Shown: positions 5,934 through 11,505 of the stretch, in pieces
How the letters are laid out: every line of letters starts with the position of its first letter
How positions within the stretch are numbered: position 1 is the first letter of the stretch
Assembly (NCBI GenBank): GCA_035644895.1
Contig: DASQNQ010000359.1
Location: forward strand, 1 to 11,505
Origin: Falsiroseomonas sp035644895
Lineage (GTDB): Bacteria; Pseudomonadota; Alphaproteobacteria; Acetobacterales; Acetobacteraceae
Length of the DNA stretch: 11,505 bases
Direction of reading: 5' to 3'
Notes under the pieces: generated by a model
What the model was told of the DNA's origin: nothing
The model's input: only the letters and a program-made list of their open reading frames with translations
Databases searched by the model: none
Translations under genes and position numbers: made by a program

Positions 5934-7982
5934 TTGGCAACGACCGAACCCGACACCCGGCCGCCCGCGCATCCCACCCCCGCGCAGGCGGCGCAGGCCG
6001 CCCTGCTCGCCCGACCGCCGAGCGAGGCACGCCGCATGGCGGACGCCATCCGGGCGCTGGCGATGGACGCCGTGGAGCGTGCGAAGTCCGGCCATCCCGG
6101 CATGCCGATGGGCATGGCCGACGTGGCGACGGTGCTCTTCACGCGCTTCCTGAAGTACGACGCGGCCGATCCGCGCTGGCCCGACCGGGACCGCTTCGTG
6201 CTCTCGGCCGGGCACGGCTCCATGCTGCTCTATGCCCTGCTGCACCTGACGGGCCATGCCGCCATGGGCATCGAGGAGCTGAAGCGCTTCCGCCAGCTCC
6301 ACTCCCCCGCGGCCGGCCACCCCGAATACGGGGAACACCCGGCCATCGAGACGACCACCGGCCCCCTCGGCCAGGGCATCGCGACCGCGGTCGGCATGGC
6401 CTTGTCCGAGCGGCTGCTGGCGGCGCGCTTCGGCAAGAGCCTGGTGGACCACCGCACCTGGGTCATCGCCTCCGACGGCGACCTGCAGGAGGGGATCAGC
6501 CACGAGGCCGCGTCGCTGGCGGGCCATCTCCGGCTCGACCGGCTCTGCGTGCTGTGGGACGACAACAGCATCTCGATCGACGGCGACACGGCGCTCTCCT
6601 TCACGGACGACACGCTCAAGCGCTTCTCGGCCTATGGCTGGGCCGTGCGCCGCGTGGACGGCCACGACCACGAGCAGCTCGCCGCCGCGATGCAGTGGGC
6701 GACGCGCAACCGCAAGCCGACGCTGATCGCCTGCCGCACCATCATCGGCTTCTCGGCCCCCACCAAGGCCGGCACCGCGGCCTCCCACGGCTCGCCGCTC
6801 GGCGCCTCCGAGATCGAGGCCGCGAAGTCCGCCCTCGGCTGGAACCACCCGCCCTTCGAGGTGCCGGAGGGGCTGAAGGCGCGGTGGGAGGAGGCCGGGC
6901 GGAAATGCGCCGGCACCCGCCGCTCCTGGCTCAAGCGCCTGGCAACGCACGCGCAGCGCGAGGAGTTCGAGCGCGCCATGTCCGGCCGCCTGCCCGAGGG
7001 CTGGCATGAGGGCCTCGCCGCCTTCCGCGCGCGCCTGGTGGAGGAGCGGCCGAAGATCGCGACCCGCATCGCGTCCCAGCGCGCGCTGGAGGCACTGGTG
7101 CCGGCGGTGCCCGAGATGGTCGGCGGCTCGGCCGACCTGACGGGGTCGAACAACACCAACGTGAAGGGCATCCCCGCCGTGCAGCCCGGCAACTACGCCG
7201 GGCGCTACGTGCACTGGGGGGTGCGGGAGCATGCGATGGCGGCCGCCATGAACGGCATGGCGCTGCATGGCGGGCTGATCCCCTATTCCGGCACCTTCCT
7301 CGTCTTCGCGGACTACCTGCGGCCCGCGCTGCGGCTCGCGGCGATCATGCGGCAGCGCGTCATCCACGTGCTGACGCATGACAGCATCGGCCTCGGCGAG
7401 GACGGGCCGACGCACCAGCCGGTCGAGCACCTCGCGTCGCTGCGCGCCATCCCGAACGTCCACGTCTTCCGCCCCGGCGACGCGGTGGAGACGGCGGAGG
7501 CCTGGGAGCTCGCGATCCGCTGGACGGAGGGGCCGACCGTGCTGGCGCTGACCCGCCAGAACCTGCCCACGCTGCGGACCGAGGTGCGGGAGAACTGCTC
7601 CGCCCGCGGCGGCTACGTGCTGCAGGAGGCCTCCGGCCCCCGCCGCGCAACCCTCATCGCCACCGGCTCCGAGCTGCAGGTGGCGGTCGCCGCCCGCGCC
7701 GCGCTGGAAGCGGAGGGCGTGCCCGTCGCGGTGGTGTCGCTGCCCTGCTGGGAGCTCTTCGCCACGCAGGACGAGGCCTACCGCGCGGAGGTGCTGGGCA
7801 GCGCGCTGCGCGTCGGCATCGAGGCCGCACTGCCGATGGGCTGGGAGCGCTGGCTCGGCGCCGACGGCGTGTTCATCGGGATGACCGGCTTCGGCGCCAG
7901 CGCGCCGGCCGAGGACCTGTTCCGCCACTTCGGCATCACGGCCGAGGCGGTGGTGGCCGCCGTCCGCAAGCGGCTCGCGTGA
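5934..7982 (+). CDS. tkt: Transketolase
   Basis: This cytoplasmic thiamine-diphosphate enzyme transfers two-carbon ketol units between sugar phosphates in the pentose phosphate and Calvin pathways. It is 682 residues from the chosen TTG. The first TPP domain has AKSGHPGMPMG and the TPP/Mg motif DGDLQEG (181-187) with DDN ending at Asn211, the expected spacing of about 30. A further loop has SHGSPLG. The Pyr domain has HWGVREHAMA with the catalytic Glu432 and THDSIGLGEDGPTHQPVEH. The C-terminal domain has GIEAALPMGWERW. About 30 residues precede the position where E. coli TktA begins. This Ala/Pro-rich leader keeps high GC3 and may be real, but ATG 6036 is an alternative start. It heads a cluster with gap (31 nt downstream) and pgk. 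Confidence 0.96.
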   Translation: MATTEPDTRPPAHPTPAQAAQAALLARPPSEARRMADAIRALAMDAVERAKSGHPGMPMGMADVATVLFTRFLKYDAADPRWPDRDRFVLSAGHGSMLLYALLHLTGHAAMGIEELKRFRQLHSPAAGHPEYGEHPAIETTTGPLGQGIATAVGMALSERLLAARFGKSLVDHRTWVIASDGDLQEGISHEAASLAGHLRLDRLCVLWDDNSISIDGDTALSFTDDTLKRFSAYGWAVRRVDGHDHEQLAAAMQWATRNRKPTLIACRTIIGFSAPTKAGTAASHGSPLGASEIEAAKSALGWNHPPFEVPEGLKARWEEAGRKCAGTRRSWLKRLATHAQREEFERAMSGRLPEGWHEGLAAFRARLVEERPKIATRIASQRALEALVPAVPEMVGGSADLTGSNNTNVKGIPAVQPGNYAGRYVHWGVREHAMAAAMNGMALHGGLIPYSGTFLVFADYLRPALRLAAIMRQRVIHVLTHDSIGLGEDGPTHQPVEHLASLRAIPNVHVFRPGDAVETAEAWELAIRWTEGPTVLALTRQNLPTLRTEVRENCSARGGYVLQEASGPRRATLIATGSELQVAVAARAALEAEGVPVAVVSLPCWELFATQDEAYRAEVLGSALRVGIEAALPMGWERWLGADGVFIGMTGFGASAPAEDLFRHFGITAEAVVAAVRKRLA

Positions 7983-8013
7983 CGACACAACCGGATTGCA
8001 GAGGGGAATAGCC

Positions 8014-9054
8014 ATGGCCGTGAAGGTCGCCATCAACGGGTTCGGTCGGATCGGGCGCCTGGTGCTGCGCGCCATGATCGAGAGCGGCCGCGACGACGTC
8101 GAGTGCGTCGCGATCAACGACCTCGGCAGCGTCGAGGCGAACGCGCATCTCTTCCGCTTCGACAGCGTGCACGGCCGCTTCCCCGGCGAGGTGCAGGTCG
8201 AGGGCAGCTCGATGATCATCACCGCGAACGGCCGCCGCTACGCGCCGATCAAGGTGACGGCCGAGCGCGACCCGACCAAGCTGCCCTGGCAGGGCGTGGA
8301 TGTTGCCGCCGAGTGCACGGGCATCTTCACCAATTCCGACAAGGCCGCGCTGCTGCTGCAGGCCGGCGCGCGCAAGGTGCTCGTCTCCGCCCCCGTGACC
8401 TGGGCCGAGATGCACGCCGACAACTCCGCCCAGGCGACGATCGTCTACGGCGTGAACCACAAGATCCTGAAGCCGTCGCACCAGATCGTCTCCAACGCCT
8501 CCTGCACCACGAACTGCCTCGCGCCCGTCGCCAAGGTGCTGCATGAGAAGTTCGGGATCCTGCGCGGCTACATGGTGACCATCCACGCCTACACGGGCGA
8601 CCAGAACACGGTGGACACGCTGCACAAGGACCTGCACCGGGCGCGCGCGGCGGCCGTCTCGGCCATCCCGACCTCGACGGGCGCGGCGAAGGCCGTCGGC
8701 CTCGTGCTGCCGGAGCTGAAGGGCAAGCTGGACGGCACCGCCATCCGCATCCCGACGCCGAACGTCTCGCTCATCTCGCTCGACGTGAACCTCAAGGCCG
8801 AGGGCGTGACGAAGGAGATGGTGAACGCGGCGATGAAGGAGGCATCGGAGGGCGAGCTGAAGGGCATCCTCGGCTACAACACCGCGCCGCTCGTCTCCAT
8901 CGACTTCAACCACGACGCCCACTCCTCCACCTTCGACGCCACGCAGACGCAGGTGGTGGACGGCGCGCTGGTGCGCGTGATGGCCTGGTACGACAACGAG
9001 TGGGGCTTCAGCAATCGGATGTCCGACACTGCCGCCCTGCTTGGGAAGCTGTGA
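8014..9054 (+). CDS. gap: Type I glyceraldehyde-3-phosphate dehydrogenase
   Basis: This enzyme oxidatively phosphorylates glyceraldehyde-3-phosphate to 1,3-bisphosphoglycerate with NAD(P)+, or runs in reverse for gluconeogenesis or CO2 fixation. It is 346 residues. The Rossmann motif INGFGRIGR is at 7-15. Asp36 in AINDL is the usual NAD-preferring residue. Catalytic Cys164 (SNASCTTNC) and His191 (TIHAYTGDQ) have normal spacing, and PTSTGAAKAVGLVLPELKG and RIPTPNVSL bind phosphate/substrate. The coenzyme-selectivity loop reads DTLHKDL, neither the classical L-P nor the chloroplast A-S pair, so preference for NAD is probable but not certain. The ATG at 8014 is fixed by GAGGGGA at 8001-8007, 6 nt upstream. 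Its product is the substrate of the next gene, pgk. Confidence 0.97.
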   Translation: MAVKVAINGFGRIGRLVLRAMIESGRDDVECVAINDLGSVEANAHLFRFDSVHGRFPGEVQVEGSSMIITANGRRYAPIKVTAERDPTKLPWQGVDVAAECTGIFTNSDKAALLLQAGARKVLVSAPVTWAEMHADNSAQATIVYGVNHKILKPSHQIVSNASCTTNCLAPVAKVLHEKFGILRGYMVTIHAYTGDQNTVDTLHKDLHRARAAAVSAIPTSTGAAKAVGLVLPELKGKLDGTAIRIPTPNVSLISLDVNLKAEGVTKEMVNAAMKEASEGELKGILGYNTAPLVSIDFNHDAHSSTFDATQTQVVDGALVRVMAWYDNEWGFSNRMSDTAALLGKL

Positions 9055-9080
9055 CGGACATTCGATTGCGAGGCTTGGTG

Positions 9081-9152
9081 ATGCCCTCAGATACCGGGCG
9101 CGCGCATCCGCGCGCTTGGCTTCGCGCCGGCCACTGGTGCGGCGGGCAGTGA
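9081..9152 (+). CDS. Possible 23-codon leader ORF in the gap-pgk spacer
   Basis: An ATG at 9081 opens a 23-residue frame ending in TGA 9150-9152. Its upstream context GAGGCTTGGTG matches that of the pgk start (GAGATTTGGTG) at 12 of 14 positions when the ATG is included, so ribosomes could start here. The peptide is Arg-, Gly- and Trp-containing and resembles no known protein. It may be a regulatory leader, a remnant of a duplicated start region, or noise. Confidence 0.2.
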   Translation: MPSDTGRAHPRAWLRAGHWCGGQ

Positions 9153-9203
9153 GGGTGGGTTGGGCGCGGCGCCCGTTCGGGCGCTCGGCCCGCGTTGCGG
9201 GCC
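9100..9203 (+). repeat. Three perfect hairpins in the gap-pgk spacer
   Basis: Three inverted repeats follow one another: GCGCGC-ATCC-GCGCGC (9100-9115), GCGCCC-GTTC-GGGCGC (9169-9184, one extra G-C pair possible inside) and GGCCCGC-GTT-GCGGGCC (9187-9203). The last two are only 2 nt apart. None is followed by a T run, so they are not canonical intrinsic terminators. They could be REP-like dispersed palindromes, mRNA stabilisers between gap and pgk, or a regulatory leader. The spacer has no convincing longer gene; another open frame through it (9041-9223) has no start signal or family likeness. Confidence 0.5.
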
Positions 9204-9239
9204 GCCTTCTCGTCTGTTCGTAGGTTGGGAGATTTGGTG

Positions 9240-10436
9240 ATGGCCCGGTTCCGCACGCTCGACGACCTCGACCCGCGGGGGAAGCGGGTCCTGCTGCGCG
9301 CCGACCTGAACGTGCCGGTGCGGGACGGGAAGATCACCGACCGCACCCGGATCGAGCGCCTGTCGCCCACCATCCGCGAACTGGCGGAGAAGGGCGCGCG
9401 CGTCATCGTCTGCTCCCACTTCGACCGGCCGAAGGGCAAGCGCGTGCCGGAGATGTCGCTGCGGCCGATGGCCGAGGCGCTCTCGGACGCGCTCGGGCGG
9501 CCCGTCGCCTTCGCCGATGACTGCGTCGGGCCGGAGGCCGAGGCCGCCGCCGCCCGCCTCGCGGACGGCGACGTCCTGCTGCTCGAGAACACGCGCTACC
9601 ACGCGGGCGAGGAGAAGAACGACCCCGACCTGGCGCAGGGCCTCGCGAGGCTTGCCCAGGTCTTCGTCAACGACGCCTTCTCGGCCGCGCACCGGGCCCA
9701 TTCCAGCACCGAGGGCGTCGCGCGCATCCTGCCCGCCTATGCCGGGCGGCTGATGCAGGCGGAGCTGGAGGCGCTGGACGCAGCGCTCGGCAACCCCGCG
9801 CGGCCGCTGGTCGCGATCGTCGGCGGCGCCAAGGTGTCCACCAAGCTCGACCTCCTCGGCAACCTGTCGAAGAAGGTGAACGTGCTGGTCATCGGCGGCG
9901 CCATGGCGAACACCTTCCTTGCCGCGCAGGGCAACCCGATGGGCAGGTCCCTGCAGGAGGCCGAGATGCACGCGACCGCCCGCGCCATCCTGGAGGAGGC
10001 GGCCAAGGGCGGCTGCGAGGTGCTGCTGCCGCTCGACCTCGTCGTGGCATCCGAGTTCAAGGCCAACGCCGCCTCCCGCACCGTCGCGGCGGACAACGTG
10101 CCGCCCGACATGATGGCGCTCGACGTCGGGCCGGACACGGTCGCCGCGATCGAGGCGCGGCTGCGCACCGCCTCGACGCTGGTGTGGAACGGTCCGCTCG
10201 GCGCCTTCGAGACGCCGCCCTTCGACGCGGCGACGGTGGCCGTGGCGCAGGCGGTGGCGGCGCTCACGACCTCCTCGGGCCTCAAGGCCATCGGCGGCGG
10301 CGGCGACACGGTCTCGGCCCTCAAGCACGCCGGCGTGGCCGAGCGCATGACCTACGTCTCGGCGGCCGGCGGCGCCTTCCTGGAATGGCTGGAGGGCAAG
10401 ACGCTCCCCGGGGTGGCGGCTCTCGGAACCGCATGA
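9240..10436 (+). CDS. pgk: Phosphoglycerate kinase
   Basis: This cytoplasmic monomer interconverts 1,3-bisphosphoglycerate plus ADP with 3-phosphoglycerate plus ATP. It is 398 residues, the typical bacterial length. The N-terminal domain has RADLNVPV (Asp22, Asn24), Arg37, and SHFDRPKGK with His60 and Arg63, which bind 3-phosphoglycerate. ENTRYHAGEEKND and VNDAFSAAHRAHSSTEG follow. The nucleotide domain shows VGGAKVSTKLDLL, VLVIGGAMANTFL, WNGPLGAFE and the GGGDT phosphate loop, and SAAGGAFLEWLEGK closes the C-terminus. In the usual HLGRP loop the sequence reads HFDRP, with Asp62 for Gly. The start is ATG 9240 with GGGAG at 9227-9231, 8 nt upstream. It completes the tkt-gap-pgk cluster, and the structured gap-pgk spacer suggests expression may be set separately from gap. 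Confidence 0.97.
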   Translation: MARFRTLDDLDPRGKRVLLRADLNVPVRDGKITDRTRIERLSPTIRELAEKGARVIVCSHFDRPKGKRVPEMSLRPMAEALSDALGRPVAFADDCVGPEAEAAAARLADGDVLLLENTRYHAGEEKNDPDLAQGLARLAQVFVNDAFSAAHRAHSSTEGVARILPAYAGRLMQAELEALDAALGNPARPLVAIVGGAKVSTKLDLLGNLSKKVNVLVIGGAMANTFLAAQGNPMGRSLQEAEMHATARAILEEAAKGGCEVLLPLDLVVASEFKANAASRTVAADNVPPDMMALDVGPDTVAAIEARLRTASTLVWNGPLGAFETPPFDAATVAVAQAVAALTTSSGLKAIGGGGDTVSALKHAGVAERMTYVSAAGGAFLEWLEGKTLPGVAALGTA

Positions 10437-10466
10437 TCGAACCGGCCGATCTTTTTGATCGGTTCG
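10435..10466 (+). terminator. Terminator-like alternative hairpins after pgk
   Basis: GATCG (10435-10439) can pair with CGATC (10447-10451), directly followed by TTTTT (10452-10456): a short intrinsic-terminator shape overlapping the pgk stop codon. Alternatively CCGATC (10446-10451) pairs with GATCGG (10457-10462), with outer CGAA/TTCG pairs, which puts the T run in the loop. The two folds exclude each other. The 5-bp stem of the first is weak. Confidence 0.38.
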
Positions 10467-10490
10467 CGCAATAGTTGCTGGACTGTTAAC

Positions 10491-10514
10491 GGCCGGGGGT
10501 GGCACCCTCCGGCC
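10491..10514 (+). promoter_or_regulatory. Strong GC hairpin abutting the start of the 93-residue ORF
   Basis: GGCCGG (10491-10496) pairs with CCGGCC (10509-10514). Three inner pairs, one of them G-T, extend the stem to 9 pairs around a 6-nt loop. The ATG of the next frame starts 2 nt after the stem. The only G-rich Shine-Dalgarno-like stretch (10495-10499) is inside the stem, so the fold would hide it. The complementarity is directly visible; translational control is inference. Confidence 0.4.
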
Positions 10515-10515
10515 C

Positions 10516-10797
10516 ATGAGCCCGATCCGTCCCGTCAGTGCCAACCGCACGGCCCAGTTTACCGGGTCTCAAGACCTGCGCGGCATGGTGGTGAGCATGA
10601 TCAGCACGAACTCGCTCGCCGCCTTCACGGCGGAGGTGTCGCGCAGCGCCGGGATCTCCCCTGTCCGTGGTCCCTCCGCGACAACTGCCCCCGACAAGGC
10701 TCGCGTGGCCGCCCCGGTCCAGCGCCCGCTGGAGGCGGTGCCGCCGGCGCCGCCCTCCGGCCTGCCCCGCGGCTCCCTGCTCGATCTGCGGGTGTGA
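10516..10797 (+). CDS. Hypothetical 93-residue protein
   Basis: I do not recognise this protein. It opens with an ATG (MSPIRPVSANRTAQF) and has a mildly hydrophobic middle (MVVSMISTNSLAAF, about 24-37), too short and polar for a confident membrane helix. The C-terminal half is rich in Pro, Ala and Ser and ends in GSLLDLRV. It has no Cys, Trp, Tyr or His and is net basic. Most third positions are G or C, as in neighbouring genes, which supports coding. The first 20 codons include several unusual for this genome (CGT, AGT, TTT, TCT, CAA). There is no free Shine-Dalgarno, since a hairpin covers the region. It lies between pgk and a NUDIX gene on the same strand. It may be a disordered small protein, a leader ORF, or non-coding. 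Confidence 0.55.
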   Translation: MSPIRPVSANRTAQFTGSQDLRGMVVSMISTNSLAAFTAEVSRSAGISPVRGPSATTAPDKARVAAPVQRPLEAVPPAPPSGLPRGSLLDLRV

Positions 10798-10806
10798 CGC
10801 TCTCCG

Positions 10807-10855
10807 CAGGGTGATCCCTGGGCGCTTGCGCCGTCCAGGGCGCGCCGCCACCCTG
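10807..10855 (+). promoter_or_regulatory. Four alternating complementary arms before the NUDIX gene
   Basis: Within 49 nt the pentamers CAGGG (10807-10811), CCCTG (10816-10820), CAGGG (10836-10840) and CCCTG (10851-10855) alternate, so arms 1:2, 2:3 and 3:4 can each pair, exclusively. The 2:3 pairing extends to CCCTGG/CCAGGG, and the GCGC copies between them can also pair. Arm 4 ends 5 nt before the NUDIX ATG, and arm 1 begins 9 nt after the stop of the 93-residue frame. The layout recalls an attenuator, but there is no T run, and a GC-rich genome makes chance pairing common. Confidence 0.33.
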
Positions 10856-10860
10856 TGCCC

Positions 10861-11418
10861 ATGCCGGAAGCCGACCCCCGCTTCGTTCGCCGCATCCCGG
10901 AGGGCGAGGATCGCGAGCGCCTGACCTGCTCGACCTGTGGCTTCATCGCCTACGAGAACCCAAAGGTGGTCGTCGGCTCCGTCGTGTCGGATGACGGGCG
11001 CATCCTGCTCTGCCGGCGGGCGATCGAGCCGCGCCGCAGCTTCTGGACCATCCCGGCCGGCTACATGGAACTCGGCGAGACGGTCGAGGAGGGCGCCCGC
11101 CGCGAGGCCTGGGAGGAGGCCCGCGCCCGCATCAGGCTGGATGGCATGCTGGCGGTCTACTCGATCGCGCGGATCGGGCAGGTGCAGGTGCTGTTCCGCG
11201 CGCGCCTGGCCGAGCCGGGCGTCGAGGCGGGTCCCGAGACACTGGAACTCGCCTGGTTCGGCTGGAACGAGATCCCGTGGGACAGCCTCGCCTTCCCCTC
11301 GGTGCGCTGGGTGCTCAACGCCTGGCGCGACGCCGGCGACGGCGAACTCCGGGCGCCACGCCTCAACCCGCCCGAGGATGCCCGCGGCATGCGGCCGCTG
11401 CCCGACGAGGCGGCATGA
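10861..11418 (+). CDS. NUDIX hydrolase with N-terminal zinc-ribbon-like segment
   Basis: This is a cytoplasmic Mg-dependent hydrolase of a nucleoside-diphosphate-linked substrate, 185 residues. The N-terminus has a single Cys pair, Cys23 and Cys26, in CSTCGFIAYENPK, typical of a proteobacterial subgroup that begins like NudC/YfgJ-type zinc ribbons. The NUDIX box runs from Gly67: G-x5-E73-x7-R81-E82-x2-E85-E86, so all catalytic and metal-binding residues are present. The usual box glycine after the second EE is Arg88. LAFPSVRW near the C-terminus is characteristic of this subgroup as I know it. Substrate is unknown (ADP-ribose, NADH or nucleotide sugars are possible). I prefer ATG 10861 to GTG 10855, since neither has a clear Shine-Dalgarno. 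The next gene overlaps its stop, so translation is probably coupled. Confidence 0.88.
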   Translation: MPEADPRFVRRIPEGEDRERLTCSTCGFIAYENPKVVVGSVVSDDGRILLCRRAIEPRRSFWTIPAGYMELGETVEEGARREAWEEARARIRLDGMLAVYSIARIGQVQVLFRARLAEPGVEAGPETLELAWFGWNEIPWDSLAFPSVRWVLNAWRDAGDGELRAPRLNPPEDARGMRPLPDEAA

Positions 11419-11505
11419 TCCGGGCGTTCCTCCTCGCAGCGGCCATTCTGCACGCCCCGGTTGTGGCGACCGCGCAGCAGGAACGGCGCCCCCTGCCCCG
11501 CAAAC
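11415..11505 (+). CDS. Exported protein, N-terminal fragment (cut by window edge)
   Basis: The ATG at 11415 overlaps the NUDIX stop codon (ATGA), with GAGG at 11407-11410 upstream, so translational coupling is likely. Only about 30 codons are visible. They form a textbook Sec signal peptide: Met-Ile-Arg, a hydrophobic core AFLLAAAILHAPVV, and an Ala-Thr-Ala cleavage site before Gln-Gln. A polar Arg/Pro-rich start of the mature chain follows. There is no lipobox cysteine, so a periplasmic, secreted or outer-membrane protein is expected rather than a lipoprotein. The mature part is beyond the window and no family can be named. Confidence 0.75.
   Translation, partial: MIRAFLLAAAILHAPVVATAQQERRPLPRK

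Noticed and set aside
5778..8222. An 814-codon open frame on the minus strand, antisense to tkt and the start of gap
   Set aside because: The plus strand encodes unmistakable transketolase. Long antisense frames are expected from strong GC3 bias, and its translation is low-complexity Arg/Gly/Ala/His with no domain.
9041..9223. A 60-codon frame spanning the end of gap and the spacer
   Set aside because: It starts inside gap in another frame, has no Shine-Dalgarno, and its Arg-rich product follows from the hairpin sequence.
9299..9431. Asp62 replacing Gly in the HLGRP substrate loop of Pgk
   Set aside because: His60 and Arg63 are kept and the rest of the enzyme is canonical. I believe HFDRP/HFGRP variants occur in alphaproteobacterial Pgk, so this is probably a lineage trait rather than a defect.
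9087..10550. A 487-codon minus-strand open frame antisense to pgk
   Set aside because: Same shadow effect. Pgk motifs are complete on the plus strand, and the antisense product has no recognisable fold.
10486..10851. A minus-strand frame opposite the 93-residue ORF
   Set aside because: Its product is low-complexity Arg/Gly-rich with no start signal. The plus-strand frame fits the local gene direction and codon bias better, though neither is proven.
1..11505. Mobile element, CRISPR, prophage, defence or biosynthetic cluster signatures
   Set aside because: No transposase, integrase, direct-repeat array, terminal inverted repeats, tRNA or composition break was seen. All confidently identified genes are ordinary metabolic, transport or RNA-modification families.

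Overview
The window is very GC-rich, with G or C in most third codon positions. Its gene set is mostly housekeeping. The composition, the alphaproteobacterial look of Gap and Pgk, and the NUDIX subfamily suggest an alphaproteobacterium, plausibly Acetobacteraceae (Roseomonas-like). That assignment is inference; there is no rRNA or other direct taxonomic marker here.

Left part, minus strand (1-3076): four closely packed genes read leftwards from a divergent promoter region near 3080-3200. They are a class II aldolase/adducin family protein, an EamA/DMT-type transporter, an RlmI-like 23S rRNA cytosine methyltransferase, and the start of a DUF3293-like protein cut by the window edge. Gaps of 5-21 nt suggest one transcription unit.

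Middle, plus strand (3205-5020): an AhpD-like peroxidase-related protein with a TTG start is followed one base later by an M20-family Zn hydrolase of the N-carbamoyl-amino-acid hydrolase/allantoate amidohydrolase type. These two probably form an operon. Converging on them from the minus strand is a VIT1/CCC1-family metal transporter (5033-5785).

Right part, plus strand (5934-10436): a tkt-gap-pgk cluster covering transketolase, type I glyceraldehyde-3-phosphate dehydrogenase and phosphoglycerate kinase. This order links the non-oxidative pentose phosphate (or Calvin) steps to lower glycolysis/gluconeogenesis. It starts at a recognisable promoter beneath a G-tract-rich region. The 185-nt gap-pgk spacer is unusual: it holds three perfect hairpins and a second copy of the pgk translation-start context, which opens a 23-codon reading frame.

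After pgk come a terminator-like hairpin, an unknown 93-residue protein whose start abuts a strong hairpin, a spacer with four alternating complementary 5-mers (attenuator-like), a zinc-ribbon NUDIX hydrolase, and the signal-peptide start of an exported protein overlapping it by ATGA.

I see no mobile element, CRISPR array, tRNA, rRNA or defence system. No non-coding stretch exceeds about 190 bases. The candidates for something undescribed are RNA-level: the structured gap-pgk spacer and the paired hairpin arrangement around the 93-residue orphan. Both are inferences from base complementarity in a GC-rich genome and could be chance.
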